Notes: generated by a model from the letters alone, not told the origin. Numbered from the stretch's first letter, positions 1-10,210 are shown. The stretch is DNA of 64,000 bases from Providencia sp. PROV188 (GCF_027595165.1 NZ_CP097291.1:806001-870000), one strand, 5' to 3'. Numbers and translations are program-made.

Positions 1-408
1 CGAGTTGCTTGTGTGCATGAAGACATTTTACGTCTACCGGAAGGGTATCAAACCCAAGTGGGAGAGCGTGGTGTCATGCTGTCTGGGGGGCAAAAACAGC
101 GAATTTCCATTGCACGGGCGATTTTACAAAATGCGGAAATCCTTATTTTGGATGATGCGCTGTCTGCCGTTGATGGGCAGACAGAGCACACCATTTTGCA
201 GAATTTGAGTCGTTGGAGACAGGGGAGAACGTTGATTATTAGCGCCCATCGTCTATCAGCTTTGGTGGATGCCGATAATATTCTTGTTTTATGTCATGGG
301 AGTATAGTTGCCAAAGGCACTCATAAAGTACTTTCCCAGCAATCTGGTTGGTACAGCGATATGTATCATTATCAGCAAATTGAAGCTGCTTTGGACGGTG
401 ATCTATGA
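1..408 (+). CDS. mdlA: MdlA, ABC transporter half-unit (3' part only)
   Basis: The open frame runs in from the left edge, so only the last about 135 residues of the C-terminal nucleotide-binding domain are present. The signature motif LSGGQKQR, the Walker B stretch [12 protein letters not shown] and the switch histidine (SAHR) are visible. The protein is an inner-membrane multidrug/lipid-exporter-type half transporter expected to pair with MdlB. Its stop overlaps the mdlB start by four bases (ATGA), which indicates translational coupling. The identification rests on this C-terminal sequence plus the mdlB, tesB and ffs context known from E. coli. Confidence 0.9.
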   Translation, partial: RVACVHEDILRLPEGYQTQVGERGVMLSGGQKQRISIARAILQNAEILILDDALSAVDGQTEHTILQNLSRWRQGRTLIISAHRLSALVDADNILVLCHGSIVAKGTHKVLSQQSGWYSDMYHYQQIEAALDGDL

Positions 409-2189
409 ACCAAAGAAAGCCGCTTTGGCCAGCATTAAAACGTTTATTATCTTACGGTAAACCTTACCGCGGTACCATGGGGATAGCGATTGCTATGCTT
501 TGGTTGGCTGCCGCCGCAGAAGTGAGTGGGCCCTTACTGATTAGTTACTTTATTGACAATATGGTGGCTAAAAAACAGATCATTATGCCGCTAACGCTGT
601 ACATGGTGATTGGATTTATTGCGCTGCAAATCATTGCAGCACTTCTTCACTACTATCAAAAAATTCTGTTTAATCAAGCCTCTGTTGGAGTGGTGCAAAA
701 TCTACGAACTGATGTAATGAATGCGGCTCTGCGCCAGCCATTAAGTGCCTTTGATAAGCAACCCGTGGGGCAGATTATTTCTCGTGTGACCAACGACACC
801 GAAGTGATTAAAGATTTGTTTGTCATGGTAGTACCAACAGTATTTCGCAGTTTGGCATTAATTTGTGCCATGCTAGTCGCCATGTTTTCTTTAGAGTGGC
901 GAATGGCATCCATTGCGGTACTCATTTTTCCTGCGGTTCTGATCGTAATGTTGGTTTATCAGCGGCTTAGCACGCCAATTGTGCGCCGTGTTAGGGCGTA
1001 TCTTGCAGATATTAATAATGGTTTCAATGAAGTCATTAATGGCATGACGGTTATCCAGCAATTTTTACAGCAAGCTAGATTTGGGCAAAAAATGCTGGAA
1101 GCAAGTGAAGAGCACTATCATTCCCGAATGAAAGCATTGAAATTAGATGGATTACTACTCAGGCCACTACTGAGTTTGTTCTCTGCCTGCGTATTATGTG
1201 GGTTATTATTGCTATTTGGATTTGATGGTACCAGTACTGTCGGTGTCGGGGTTCTGTATGTTTTCATTAACTATTTAGGTCGTTTAAACGAACCATTAAT
1301 TGAGCTAACATCTCAGCAGTCCATGTTGCAACAAGCGGTTGTATCCGGTGAACGTGTTTTTGAATTGATGGATAGCCCACAGCAAGGTTATGGCGAAAAT
1401 ATTGCGCCATTACAGGGCGGAGCAATTGAGATCAAACACCTCTCTTTTGCTTATCGAGATGATAAAAAAGTCCTTGATGATATTAATTTATCCATCCCAG
1501 AACACCATTTCGTGGCACTTGTTGGGCACACGGGAAGTGGAAAAAGTACCATTGCAAACTTAATCATGGGGTATTACCCATGGCAGGAAGGGGAAATTTT
1601 ACTGGATGGACGGGATTTAAATTCACTGTCCCATCAAGTATTACGAAATGGCATTGCTATGGTGCAGCAGGATCCGGTAGTACTCGCGGCTTCATTTTTT
1701 GATAACGTTGCTCTAGGACGTGATATTTCCCAAGAAAAGGTGTGGGAAGTCCTTGAAACTGTACAATTAGCTCAGCATGTCCGTGAATTGCCAGATGGAT
1801 TGGATTCATTGTTAGGTGAGCAAGGAAACACTTTATCTGTTGGGCAACGACAGCTATTGGCGATGGCGCGAGTACTCGTCGTAACACCGAAAATTCTGAT
1901 ATTGGATGAAGCGACCGCGAATATAGATTCTGGCACTGAACAGGCTATTCAAAAGGCGCTACGTGTTATTCGTCGAAATACTACGCTGGTGGTGATAGCT
2001 CACCGCTTATCAACGATTGTGGATGCTGATCAAGTTGTTGTTCTTCATCGAGGAATGATCGTTGAGCAGGGAAATCATACTGAACTTCTTCAGCAGGAAG
2101 GTCGCTATTACCAGATGTATCAATTACAACAAGTGGGCGAGTCACTGAACTCTCGTGATGAAGCGGCTGCAGAAGCATTATTAGTTTAG
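405..2189 (+). CDS. mdlB: MdlB, ABC transporter ATP-binding/permease
   Basis: A 594-residue protein with a six-helix exporter transmembrane domain (about residues 20-310) and an ABC ATPase domain (about 340-575). Visible ATPase motifs are Walker [10 protein letters not shown], a signature reading LSVGQRQ instead of LSGGQ, and Walker [13 protein letters not shown]. The signature variant is also known in E. coli MdlB, so it supports the call rather than decay. It forms an operon with mdlA through an ATGA overlap and presumably makes a heterodimeric exporter; the substrate is not established. In E. coli glnK-amtB follow; here a terminator and convergent tesB follow directly. Confidence 0.93.
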   Translation: MNQRKPLWPALKRLLSYGKPYRGTMGIAIAMLWLAAAAEVSGPLLISYFIDNMVAKKQIIMPLTLYMVIGFIALQIIAALLHYYQKILFNQASVGVVQNLRTDVMNAALRQPLSAFDKQPVGQIISRVTNDTEVIKDLFVMVVPTVFRSLALICAMLVAMFSLEWRMASIAVLIFPAVLIVMLVYQRLSTPIVRRVRAYLADINNGFNEVINGMTVIQQFLQQARFGQKMLEASEEHYHSRMKALKLDGLLLRPLLSLFSACVLCGLLLLFGFDGTSTVGVGVLYVFINYLGRLNEPLIELTSQQSMLQQAVVSGERVFELMDSPQQGYGENIAPLQGGAIEIKHLSFAYRDDKKVLDDINLSIPEHHFVALVGHTGSGKSTIANLIMGYYPWQEGEILLDGRDLNSLSHQVLRNGIAMVQQDPVVLAASFFDNVALGRDISQEKVWEVLETVQLAQHVRELPDGLDSLLGEQGNTLSVGQRQLLAMARVLVVTPKILILDEATANIDSGTEQAIQKALRVIRRNTTLVVIAHRLSTIVDADQVVVLHRGMIVEQGNHTELLQQEGRYYQMYQLQQVGESLNSRDEAAAEALLV

Positions 2190-2249
2190 TTAGTGCTTAC
2201 TGACATACTTTATGTTGAATTGACGAGTTGATTAAGTTACTAAGCAAGG

Positions 2250-2291
2250 AAAAGCCTCACAATTAGGAATTCCTATATAGTTGAGGCTTTT
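2250..2291. terminator. Bidirectional terminator between mdlB and tesB
   Basis: Inverted repeat AAAAGCCTCA (2250-2259) / TGAGGCTTTT (2282-2291). The A-run on one side and T-run on the other serve both converging genes. The loop holds a smaller palindrome, AGGAATTCCT. Confidence 0.8.
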
Positions 2292-2346
2292 CTTGTCTTA
2301 AAGTTAGTAACGACTTACTTTTTTCGGGCTGATATAAATCGGAACA

Positions 2347-3213
2347 TTATCGAGGTTTTCTTTTACGAATGACCCCTTCTTGTACTGTTGTTGCCACTAA
2401 ATCCCCTTGCTGATTATAAATTTGCCCTTTAACAAAACCACGCCCGCCAGAAGCAGAAGGGCTTTCAATGGCATAAAGTAACCATTCATCGAGGCGATAA
2501 GGGCGATGGAACCACATTGAATGGTCAATCGTTGCCACTTGTAAATCGCGTTCCATAAACCCACGTCCATGAGGCTGTAATGCTGCAGGAAGGAAATTGT
2601 AATCCGATGCGTAGCCTAACAAGTAATCATGCAACTCTGGTGTATTGGGGAGTTCTCCTTTCGCTTTAAACCAAATATAGCGAAATGGTTCTTGAGGTGC
2701 GCTATCAAACGGGCTATAGAACTGAATCGGGCGAAACTCGAAAGGATTAGGGCGCAGTGCATATTTTTTGACAGCATCGGGAAGCTGATCTGCGAAGCGT
2801 TGAATGATTTCATCTTGTGAAATCAATTGCTCTGGCGCGGGGACATCGGGCATTAGATTTTGATGGTTAAATCCATCTTCATGTTCTTGAAATGAGGCCG
2901 TCATAAAGAAGATCGGTTTACCATTTTGAATGGCACTAATACGGCGTGTACTAAAACTACCACCATCACGCAAAATTTCTACATCGTAGACAATCGGTTT
3001 TTGGCTATCACCTGGACGCAGAAAATAGCTATGAAATGAGGTTATGATGCGATCTTCGGGAGTGGTTTGTTTCGCTGCATACATCGCTTGTCCAACAACC
3101 TGTCCACCAAAAACTTGTGGTAAACCAAGATCTTCACTTTGCCCCCGAAAAATACCTTCTTCAATTTTTTCGAGTTTTATTAGGCTAATTAAGTTTTGTA
3201 ATTCTGTGCTCAT
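2347..3213 (-). CDS. tesB: Acyl-CoA thioesterase II
   Basis: A 288-residue double-hotdog thioesterase of the same length as E. coli TesB (286). It hydrolyses medium and long acyl-CoAs to free fatty acid and CoA in the cytosol. The N-terminal segment ends with [14 protein letters not shown], typical of TesB, and the second hotdog carries the [20 protein letters not shown] block with the conserved aspartate. The ATG at 3213 is the natural start. The gene is monocistronic and converges on mdlB across the shared terminator. Confidence 0.95.
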   Translation of the reverse strand: MSTELQNLISLIKLEKIEEGIFRGQSEDLGLPQVFGGQVVGQAMYAAKQTTPEDRIITSFHSYFLRPGDSQKPIVYDVEILRDGGSFSTRRISAIQNGKPIFFMTASFQEHEDGFNHQNLMPDVPAPEQLISQDEIIQRFADQLPDAVKKYALRPNPFEFRPIQFYSPFDSAPQEPFRYIWFKAKGELPNTPELHDYLLGYASDYNFLPAALQPHGRGFMERDLQVATIDHSMWFHRPYRLDEWLLYAIESPSASGGRGFVKGQIYNQQGDLVATTVQEGVIRKRKPR

Positions 3214-3451
3214 AGTTACCTTGAAGATGGTTAAAAAATATCAGATGTCGCTATTTTCCCATTAATCCACAGAAATAGGTAGGTAGTTTGTGTACGGATT
3301 AATTGACAATCGTTTTTGGTTACAATTTGAAATATAATTTCATTATTTAATTTGTATTAGATATAATTTTCTAAGTTTAGATAAACTCTAATATATCAAG
3401 AATAATCATATTAAAATGTCTAATTAAATCAAAATATTATAGGTAATTATA

Positions 3452-3910
3452 ATGACATTCTATCGCTACATGATTAGTTCGTTGATACTTATTTTCTTAG
3501 TAGGGTGTGAAGGGAACAACGCCAATCCCCCTGAAAAAAGGGTAAAAGGGAAAAGTAATCGCGAAAATCAGCAAGTAGACATCGGTACGATTAGCGGAAA
3601 TATCCTTATTGCTAAAAATAAAGGGTTATCTGAAAACGTGGATATTACAGTCACCATGGTAGATAACTCATTTGTTGAGTTGCCAGCGCTGATATTATCT
3701 CAAAAGCACTATACTAACTTGAACAATCAAGTGACGCTTCCGTATCAACTGACATACCACAAAAATGAAATAAGAAACCAAGCTAAAATCACGGTTAGTG
3801 CGACGTTACACGCTGATGGAAAATTAATCTATATTACAGAATCGTCGACTGAAGTGATCAATAATGGCATGGTTGAAAATATTGATTTACTTTTGGTTCC
3901 TGCTAACTAG
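3452..3910 (+). CDS. ybaY: YbaY-family lipoprotein
   Basis: A 152-residue protein with a short signal peptide ending in the lipobox LVGC (Cys19), so it is probably an outer-membrane lipoprotein. The mature part has the beta-rich ISGNILIAKNKGLSENVDITVTMVD block and the DADGK-like ending typical of YbaY (DUF type III secretion chaperone-like lipoproteins). It is shorter than E. coli YbaY (190 residues). Position between tesB and ffs matches E. coli ybaY, which supports the symbol. Function is not established. Upstream DNA (3214-3451) is very AT-rich and presumably holds its promoter. Confidence 0.75.
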   Translation: MTFYRYMISSLILIFLVGCEGNNANPPEKRVKGKSNRENQQVDIGTISGNILIAKNKGLSENVDITVTMVDNSFVELPALILSQKHYTNLNNQVTLPYQLTYHKNEIRNQAKITVSATLHADGKLIYITESSTEVINNGMVENIDLLLVPAN

Positions 3911-4082
3911 CGGCTGGTTCTTATTAGTAAGTGTTAATTCCTACCAATATTTATTGTTCATACCAATCTGTATTAAATAACCCTTCAGATTTTTGTGTAA
4001 TAAAACAGCACTTGATCGCCACTTTCTTGCTATTTAGCTATCTATCAAGCATAATGCCCGTGCTTTGAAAGAAGCAATCAAT

Positions 4083-4196
4083 GGGGGCTCTGTTGGTTCT
4101 CCCGCAACGCTAACTTGTTAACTAGGTCAGGTCCGGAAGGAAGCAGCCATAGCAGGGGTCGTGTGTGCCGGGATGTCGCTGGCAGGGCTCCCACCC
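4083..4196 (+). ncRNA. ffs: 4.5S RNA of the signal recognition particle
   Basis: The segment starts with GGGGGCTCTGTTGGTTCTCC and ends with GCAGGGCTCCCACCC. It contains the invariant SRP domain IV motif AGGTCAGGTCCGGAAGGAAG with the GGAA tetraloop and the asymmetric loop, and the two ends pair. Length of about 114 nt matches E. coli ffs. It binds Ffh to target nascent inner-membrane proteins. Confidence 0.97.
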
Positions 4197-4556
4197 AATA
4201 TTAAGCCCTCTCTTAATCTCCATATCCCTGTTTCATCAATCAAATGTTCAGTAGAGATAATCATTGCCTTTTAGCTATGCTTTCTTGTTATTATCGTGCT
4301 TAGTTTACTATATTTTAATAATAAGAAATTGATTGCTATTCTTAATTGGTATTTACAATGGTTAAATTGATATTGAAATAGCTATTATCGCATGAAATGT
4401 TAAATTAATTGGGATTAGGGAAAGGTGAAAATAAAAGGATATAAAGAGGCTGCCAGTATTCAGTGAATACTAACTAAGATAAATAAGGAATTTTCATTGA
4501 GCCGATAAAGTATTACCGGCTATAACCATTCACTATCTATGCGTGTAAATAAGTAT
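4197..4556. other. AT-rich intergenic stretch between ffs and hha
   Basis: No ORF or RNA gene is recognised in these 360 bases. Two small inverted repeats occur: AGTATTC/GAATACT near 4454-4470 and AGCCG/CGGCT near 4500-4521. The second lies just beyond the hha stop and may end that transcript, but it has no clear T-run. Confidence 0.4.
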
Positions 4557-4760
4557 TTATCTAACAAACTTCCAAACAGATGCTGGGATTTTATCGTAAA
4601 GTTTATTCATAGTGAGTTCGGCAAGACGATGATCAGCTGCGGAGTAAAATAACTCTAATTCATCATCAGATAACTCATACTTATTTTTTTCAATAACGCG
4701 CTCAAGTGTTTCAATAGTGGTGCATTTTCTTAAACGCATCAGATAATCGGATTTGGTCAT
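4557..4760 (-). CDS. hha: Hha, haemolysin-expression modulating protein
   Basis: A 67-residue all-helical protein nearly identical in outline to E. coli Hha (72 residues): [13 protein letters not shown] start and a [17 protein letters not shown] core. Hha binds H-NS and helps silence AT-rich horizontally acquired genes, and acts as the antitoxin-like partner of TomB. It lies about 70 bp downstream of tomB on the same strand, the usual tomB-hha pair. It may well repress the AT-rich fimbrial and adhesin loci in this window, but that is inference. Confidence 0.95.
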   Translation of the reverse strand: MTKSDYLMRLRKCTTIETLERVIEKNKYELSDDELELFYSAADHRLAELTMNKLYDKIPASVWKFVR

Positions 4761-4832
4761 AACGCCCTTTCTTTATGTGTCGATAACCTAAAATGTACTA
4801 TAGGATAGTGAAATTAAAGGTAAATGGTGATT

Positions 4833-5201
4833 CTATGTCTTACTTGTCAGGCATTTTAGATCATCATCGAGCACTGTGACAAGATTTTGATTCATACTTT
4901 CCCAGTCAATGATTTCGCTGAAAGTAATTACTGGGCTGCCAAATAAATTATATGTCTCGTCAAGATACTCTTCAACAAGAGAAATAACGAGATTTTCTTT
5001 CGGATACTTGATTTTGAATCGCCAGACAAAAGCTGCAATATGCTCAACGAGCTCATTGAGGCTGATGCTTTGTGCCGAACTAAGATCATTTACCCAATGG
5101 GTGTTTGTTTTTTGTAAACTTGATATTGCGTCTCTATTCAAACTGTTACACAGATATTTTAATTCGGCTATATCATGTTTCTTGGGTGAGTATTCATCCA
5201 T
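4833..5201 (-). CDS. tomB: TomB, Hha-toxicity modulator
   Basis: A 122-residue acidic protein beginning MDEYSPKKHDIAELKYLC, matching the E. coli TomB (YbaJ) start. An ATG exists four codons upstream (5213), but it overlaps a strong ribosome-binding sequence, GGAGGTGATT, that is ideally placed for the ATG at 5201; I therefore use 5201. TomB cooperates with Hha in regulating biofilm and conjugation genes, and the adjacent hha supports this. Confidence 0.92.
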   Translation of the reverse strand: MDEYSPKKHDIAELKYLCNSLNRDAISSLQKTNTHWVNDLSSAQSISLNELVEHIAAFVWRFKIKYPKENLVISLVEEYLDETYNLFGSPVITFSEIIDWESMNQNLVTVLDDDLKCLTSKT

Positions 5202-5728
5202 AATCACCTCCATGGGCGAATCTGACTTTTACTTTGCGTATTTTTGTATCAAAAATAATGTCACATCAACTAAATATAAGCATCTGTTTTCAATATAAAC
5301 AAACATGGTTAGTATATTGATAAATATAAGATTATCACTAATTGAGAGAGTTTTAGGTTGTCACTAATATAAAAGTAATATTCAAATATAAACTGATTGC
5401 TCAGATTGCTTTCGCCACATCAATAATAATAGCACTTTTATTTCATAAGTCACCACCCAATAATGACTTTTTTAAGCAGGGAATCGTAAGGGGAAACTAG
5501 GAAAAATCGGGATAATTATTTTTTCTATCACACCCTAATCAAGAATGTAAATGATATTGTGCGATTTCGGCAATTAAGTGTATTTGATGATATGTTACAA
5601 CTCAAATTGTGATCCAGATTGATATCGAGATTAAGGCTAATTAAATAGTTTATTTCTAATCATTGAAATTTATTTAATATAAAATCCCCTAAGGTTTAAC
5701 CTTTATGGGGATTTTTGAAATATTTAAT
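5202..5728. other. Long AT-rich gap between tomB and mltD
   Basis: About 530 bases without a convincing gene. The left part should contain the tomB-hha promoter; the right end holds the mltD terminator (listed separately). In E. coli the flanking gene sets lie far apart, so a rearrangement junction is expected here. No insertion-sequence remnant or tRNA is visible. Confidence 0.4.
5681..5716 (-). terminator. Rho-independent terminator of mltD
   Basis: Inverted repeat AAAATCCCC (5681-5689) / GGGGATTTTT (5707-5716), just past the mltD stop. Read on the minus strand it is a GC stem flanked by A- and T-runs. Confidence 0.75.
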
Positions 5729-7108
5729 TTAAAGATATAAATTCAATGTAACACCTGGCTTTAAATCTGCCATTTTAACACCTGAGTTCCAATTCATCAG
5801 GTCGTTAAGTTTAATTCCATGACGCTTAGCAATACTGTAATAAGTATCGCCTTTTCTGACTTTGTAAGTTCCACCTTTACGATTATTGCTGGTCGGCGTC
5901 GTACCTGAAATTTTTAATGTTTGTCCTGGAACGATGTTCGCTTTAGCTGTTTTTAACCCATTTAGCTGTTGGATATTCTTAGCTGTTGTATTGAATTTTT
6001 TAGCAATGCTTGCGATAGATTCACCTTTGCGAACTTTATAACTAAAGGTTTTAGCTTGCTTTGAGTTCGCTTTTGCTGTCTGGATGTTACTCGCCGCGGC
6101 TTGCGCATAACGATTTTGTGCTACTGCGTTGCGAATATCATTTAATACGTCTTGATCCGTCAGTGAAACTTTTAGCTGCTCAGCTTTTGCTGTTGGCAAC
6201 ATAATATAATGTGGACCATTTGGCGACGTAACGCCTCGGGTATAACCCGAATTATAGGTTTTAATAGATTCTTCCGTTAAACCTGTTAATTCAGCTGCTT
6301 GAGTCAATGTGATTTGTTGTCCCACATCAACTTGCGTTAACCCTCTATTCTTATTACTTTTTGGTAACCTGACTTGATAGCGTTCTGGTTGTCTCAGCAC
6401 TTGGCTAAGCGCAAGGATCTTTGGAACATATTGTTTGGTTTCTTTTGGTAATTGAAGAGACCAAAAATCTGTTGGTAAGCCAGCAGCTTCATTCTTTTTA
6501 ATCGCGTTTTGAACGCAACCTTCACCGCAGTTATAAGCAGCAAGTGTGAGCTCCCAATCGTGACCGAACATAATATTCAGATTCTCAAGGAGATCTAAAG
6601 CCGCTTTTGTGGATGTCACAACATCACGGCGTTCATCAACCCATTGTGTCTGTTTTAGCCCATATGAACGTGCAGTAATGGGAACGATTTGCCAAAGACC
6701 TGCCGCTTGCGCGGGAGAGGTGGCTTTAGGATTATATGAACTTTCAATGACAGGAATTAAGGCTAATTCCATTGGTAAGTTACGATCATTGATTTCATCT
6801 ACAATTAAGTACATGTAAGGCTCAGCTCTTACTGCCACATCATAGATAAAACTTTGTTTATTGGAGTAACTATTGGCCATTTCCCGAATTGTTGCGTTTT
6901 CGGGGATATCCATCTTCAGCTCACCACTAATATAACCCCAAAGGTCATGATCGACTTTGGAAACCTGTCTACTTGCTGCTTGGTTATGGGATGCAACAGT
7001 GTCAATTGAGTGGTTGGCTGAAGATTTTGGTTGCTTAACGGTGACTTTAGAAGTGCCTTGACAGCCCGCAAGCAAAACAATGGCGATGAGGGTCGCGATT
7101 ATCTTCAT
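5729..7108 (-). CDS. mltD: Membrane-bound lytic murein transglycosylase D
   Basis: A 459-residue lipoprotein: signal peptide with lipobox LLAGC (Cys16), a GH23 transglycosylase domain (about residues 95-225) with catalytic Glu122 in ALIPVIESSYNPKA, and two C-terminal LysM peptidoglycan-binding modules (about 355-400 and 413-458), each with a YKVRKG(E/D) start. It cleaves the glycan strand in the periplasm to form 1,6-anhydromuropeptides. E. coli MltD has the same order and similar length. The gene sits next to gloB as in E. coli. Confidence 0.96.
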   Translation of the reverse strand: MKIIATLIAIVLLAGCQGTSKVTVKQPKSSANHSIDTVASHNQAASRQVSKVDHDLWGYISGELKMDIPENATIREMANSYSNKQSFIYDVAVRAEPYMYLIVDEINDRNLPMELALIPVIESSYNPKATSPAQAAGLWQIVPITARSYGLKQTQWVDERRDVVTSTKAALDLLENLNIMFGHDWELTLAAYNCGEGCVQNAIKKNEAAGLPTDFWSLQLPKETKQYVPKILALSQVLRQPERYQVRLPKSNKNRGLTQVDVGQQITLTQAAELTGLTEESIKTYNSGYTRGVTSPNGPHYIMLPTAKAEQLKVSLTDQDVLNDIRNAVAQNRYAQAAASNIQTAKANSKQAKTFSYKVRKGESIASIAKKFNTTAKNIQQLNGLKTAKANIVPGQTLKISGTTPTSNNRKGGTYKVRKGDTYYSIAKRHGIKLNDLMNWNSGVKMADLKPGVTLNLYL

Positions 7109-7190
7109 TAGCTCTGTTTTTCTTTGTTTTTAATGTTTAAAAGTTGACCAGATAATACTGGCTTTAGCTGTTATTGACAATAATTATACA

Positions 7191-7943
7191 TCAATATTCA
7201 TCTTTTAATTGGCGTAATAATGTAAAAACTGCTCGTAATGATGGATTTGTCATATTAATGTTCAGTTTTTGTTGTAATTCAGGGTTATCGCACTGTAAAA
7301 AAATGTTGATATTTTTCTCTATTTTCAATGTGCTAGGTACTGTTGCTTGCTGATTATTGCGCAAAGTTCTTACTTTTTCGGAATAATTCGTAATTGTCTC
7401 ATTTTCAGGCCAAATATGATGAGCAAATTGTAAATTAGACTGCGTATATTCATGTGCACAGCAGACGAGAGTATCATCAGGAAGTGCTGCGATTTTTTGA
7501 ATCGATTGATACATTTGATCGGGGGTACCCTCGAAAATCCGCCCACAACCGGCTGAAAATAATGTATCACCACAAAATAGGTAAGGAGCTTGGTAAAAAC
7601 CAATATGTCCAAGTGTGTGACCCGGGAGACCAATGACTTGAAAATTGAAGTCATCAATAATGACGAAATCGCCATCACATACCAGCTCTGTCGCCCCTTT
7701 AACTAAGGTTTCTTGGGGGCCAAATACGGGGAGTTTTGGATATTGAGCAATAATAGCTTTTACACCCTGAGTATGGTCGTTATGATGATGGGTGAGTAAA
7801 ATTGCAACAGGGGTCAATTGGTTAGCCGTTAATATTGAGAGAACCGCCTCTGACTCAGCAGGGTCAACGATGATACACTGCGGGTTGTTTGCTAGTAGCC
7901 AAATGTAATTATCATTTAACGCTGGTACTCGAATTAACTCCAT
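7191..7943 (-). CDS. gloB: Hydroxyacylglutathione hydrolase (glyoxalase II)
   Basis: A 250-residue metallo-beta-lactamase-fold enzyme with the binuclear metal motif THHHNDHTQG and the later GHTLGH and CCAHEYT histidines. It hydrolyses S-lactoylglutathione to lactate and glutathione, the second step of methylglyoxal detoxification. The ATG at 7943 (MELIRVPALNDNYIW) lies behind a GAGGTTGATT ribosome-binding site, so the TTG two codons upstream is rejected. It is divergent from the yafS-like gene with only 34 bases between starts. Confidence 0.95.
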   Translation of the reverse strand: MELIRVPALNDNYIWLLANNPQCIIVDPAESEAVLSILTANQLTPVAILLTHHHNDHTQGVKAIIAQYPKLPVFGPQETLVKGATELVCDGDFVIIDDFNFQVIGLPGHTLGHIGFYQAPYLFCGDTLFSAGCGRIFEGTPDQMYQSIQKIAALPDDTLVCCAHEYTQSNLQFAHHIWPENETITNYSEKVRTLRNNQQATVPSTLKIEKNINIFLQCDNPELQQKLNINMTNPSLRAVFTLLRQLKDEY

Positions 7944-7977
7944 AATCAACCTCGATCCGATTTTTAAGGGGAATGTT

Positions 7978-8703
7978 ATGAAACCTGCGCGTATTGAAGA
8001 AAAGATTCAAATGCCCGCCAGTTGGTCTGATATTCCTTTTGGTGAACACTATCGCCAAGCCTTGGAAGCCCAGTTAGCGCCTTGGTGGCAAAAAATGTTT
8101 GGTTTTCACCTGCTTAAATTAGGTCATTTGAGTACAGAAATCCACACTAAAGAGTGCATGATCCCTCATCAATTCACGCTAGGTGAAGATCCTCACGTAT
8201 TTGATGTCGCGGCAAATCCCGAAGCTTTGCCTTTTGCGGATAAGACAATTGATGCCTGCTTAATGCCTCATTTACTTGCTTATAGCCATGATCCACATTG
8301 GATCTTACGGGAAGTGGATCGGGTATTGATCGATGATGGTTGGCTGATTTTATCGGGATTTAACCCATTCAGCTTAGCTGGAATGGCTAAATTAGTACCG
8401 ATTTTACGTAAGCAGCAGCCTTACTGTAGCCGTTTTTTCCCTTCTCTCCGGGTATTTGATTGGCTAGGGTTACTCAATTATGAGGTGCTATATCACCGAA
8501 ATTGCCAAGTGTTACCTTGGATCTCATCGGAAAAACGGGTAAATAAACGTTGTGGTGGAATTGGCGTGATCAGCGTGATCGTTGCAAGAAAACGTACATA
8601 TCCATTAACGCCAACGCCCTTGAAATTTAAGCAACCTAAAGTGAAAATTTCAACAGCGCTGGGCGCAACGAAAGAAATCAGTAAATCGAAGCAACTTCGT
8701 TAA
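7978..8703 (+). CDS. yafS: YafS-like SAM-dependent methyltransferase
   Basis: A 241-residue class I methyltransferase of the YafS/UbiE-like family. The segment FDVAANPEALPFADKTIDACLMPHLLAYSHDPHWILREVDRVL shows the conserved post-motif I and acidic region, although the glycine-rich SAM loop is poorly conserved. The substrate is unknown. The placement between gloB and rnhA is that of E. coli yafS. The extreme C-terminus (about residues 205-241) is lysine-rich and probably disordered. Confidence 0.8.
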   Translation: MKPARIEEKIQMPASWSDIPFGEHYRQALEAQLAPWWQKMFGFHLLKLGHLSTEIHTKECMIPHQFTLGEDPHVFDVAANPEALPFADKTIDACLMPHLLAYSHDPHWILREVDRVLIDDGWLILSGFNPFSLAGMAKLVPILRKQQPYCSRFFPSLRVFDWLGLLNYEVLYHRNCQVLPWISSEKRVNKRCGGIGVISVIVARKRTYPLTPTPLKFKQPKVKISTALGATKEISKSKQLR

Positions 8704-8715
8704 ATCTGAACCTGG

Positions 8716-9186
8716 CTATTCTTGAGTTGGTTGGTAGCCTGTATCTTCTTTTGTTGGCGCATTGGCGGCGGCGCGAGCTAATTCATCACATTTTTCATTC
8801 TCAGCATGACCAGCATGACCTTTCACCCAGCGCCAATCGATAGTATGGCGTGTAATTGCTTGGTCGAGACGCTTCCAAAGATCCACATTGACCACTGGCG
8901 ATTTATCCGCCTTTTTCCATTGACGGCGTTTCCAATTGTGGATCCACTGAGTGATCCCTTGGCGTACATATTGGCTATCGGTGGTCAGAATAATATCGCA
9001 AGGTCGGGTCAGCGACTCTAAAGCAACGATTGCCGCGAGTAATTCCATGCGATTATTGGTGGTGAGGAAAAAACCATCACTGAGTGTTTTCTCATGTTGC
9101 TGATAACGAAGTACGATACCGTATCCGCCGGGTCCTGGGTTACCTAAACAAGACCCATCAGTGAAAATTTCTACCTGCTTTGTCAT
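8716..9186 (-). CDS. rnhA: Ribonuclease HI
   Basis: A 156-residue enzyme carrying the four acidic metal ligands in standard context: [14 protein letters not shown] (Asp10), NNRMELLA (Glu48), TTDSQYV (Asp70) and the [11 protein letters not shown] helix (Asp134 region). It degrades the RNA of RNA-DNA hybrids. It is transcribed divergently from dnaQ across a 54-bp gap, the classical enterobacterial arrangement with overlapping promoters. Confidence 0.97.
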   Translation of the reverse strand: MTKQVEIFTDGSCLGNPGPGGYGIVLRYQQHEKTLSDGFFLTTNNRMELLAAIVALESLTRPCDIILTTDSQYVRQGITQWIHNWKRRQWKKADKSPVVNVDLWKRLDQAITRHTIDWRWVKGHAGHAENEKCDELARAAANAPTKEDTGYQPTQE

Positions 9187-9240
9187 TTCTGTTACACTCT
9201 TCCTTATTCATCAACTTCTAGTTTGACACAAAAAAACATT

Positions 9241-10002
9241 ATGAGCACGGCGATAACCCGACAAATTGTCCTCGATACTGAAACCACAGGTATGAACAAG
9301 CTTGGTGTTCATTATGAAGGGCACAATATCATTGAAATTGGTGCCGTAGAGGTGATTAATCGCCGCTTAACAGGTCGCAATTTTCATGTCTACATCAAAC
9401 CAGACCGTCTCGTTGACCCAGAAGCTTTCGAAGTCCACGGAATCAGTGATGAATTTTTGCAAGACAAACCGGTATTTGCCGATATAGCCGATGAATTTAT
9501 CGAATTTATTCGCGGTGCAGAACTCGTCATTCACAATGCACCCTTCGATATCGGATTTATGGACTACGAGTTTCGCAAGCTCAACAGAGGCATTCCTCCA
9601 ACCTCAGAATTCTGTACTATTACCGACAGCTTAGTATTAGCTCGTAAGATTTTCCCCGGTAAACGTAATAACTTAGACGCCTTATGTGATAGATACCTTA
9701 TCGATAACTCCAAGCGAACATTGCACGGAGCTTTACTCGATGCCGAGATCCTCTCTGACGTCTACTTAGCGATGACAGGGGGGCAGACCTCTCTTGCATT
9801 TTCAATGGAATCTGAATCCAGCAATACAGAACAGACCAATGAAATTCAACGTATTGAGCGTCCAGTAAGTGGATTAAAAATTATTTATGCTTCTGATGAA
9901 GAAATTGCAGAGCATGAAGCCCGCTTAGATATTGTGGATAAAAAAGGGGGGAAACCCTGTTTATGGCGGCAAACTGAGCAAGATGACGAAACCCTTCATT
10001 AA
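9241..10002 (+). CDS. dnaQ: DNA polymerase III epsilon subunit (proofreading exonuclease)
   Basis: A 253-residue protein starting MSTAITRQIVLDTETTGMN, matching E. coli DnaQ; an in-frame TTG at 9223 is not the likely start. The exonuclease motifs are ExoI DTETTG, ExoII HNAPFDIGFM and ExoIII HGALLDAEILSDVYLAM, giving the DEDDh active site. The C-terminal tail (about residues 190-253) is the region that binds the alpha subunit. It provides 3'-5' proofreading in the replisome. Confidence 0.97.
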   Translation: MSTAITRQIVLDTETTGMNKLGVHYEGHNIIEIGAVEVINRRLTGRNFHVYIKPDRLVDPEAFEVHGISDEFLQDKPVFADIADEFIEFIRGAELVIHNAPFDIGFMDYEFRKLNRGIPPTSEFCTITDSLVLARKIFPGKRNNLDALCDRYLIDNSKRTLHGALLDAEILSDVYLAMTGGQTSLAFSMESESSNTEQTNEIQRIERPVSGLKIIYASDEEIAEHEARLDIVDKKGGKPCLWRQTEQDDETLH

Positions 10003-10124
10003 GGGCGACAGTTTTGTGATCTAATAAGGCTAAAAACTGCTCAACCGTACGATTTTTCAAGAAAAAGAGTTGACTGTCATATCAAGTATTCGTAATATGC
10101 TTGGCGTTCCCAGTAGGGAACTTC

Positions 10125-10201
10125 GGAGCGGTAGTTCAGTTGGTTAGAATACCTGCCTGTCACGCAGGGGGTCGCGGGTTCGAGTCCCGTCCGTTCCGCC
10201 A
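10125..10201 (+). tRNA. aspV: tRNA-Asp (anticodon GTC)
   Basis: A 77-nt cloverleaf starting GGAGCGGTAGTTCAG with anticodon loop CTGTCAC, TTCGAGTCC T-loop and an encoded CCA end. It is almost identical to E. coli tRNA-Asp and follows dnaQ as aspV does in E. coli. This tRNA borders the accessory secretion locus that follows. Confidence 0.98.
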
Positions 10202-10210
10202 ATTTATTAA

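Noticed and set aside
1801..1850. MdlB signature motif LSVGQ as a sign of decay
   Set aside because: The same variant is usual for MdlB; other ATPase motifs are intact.
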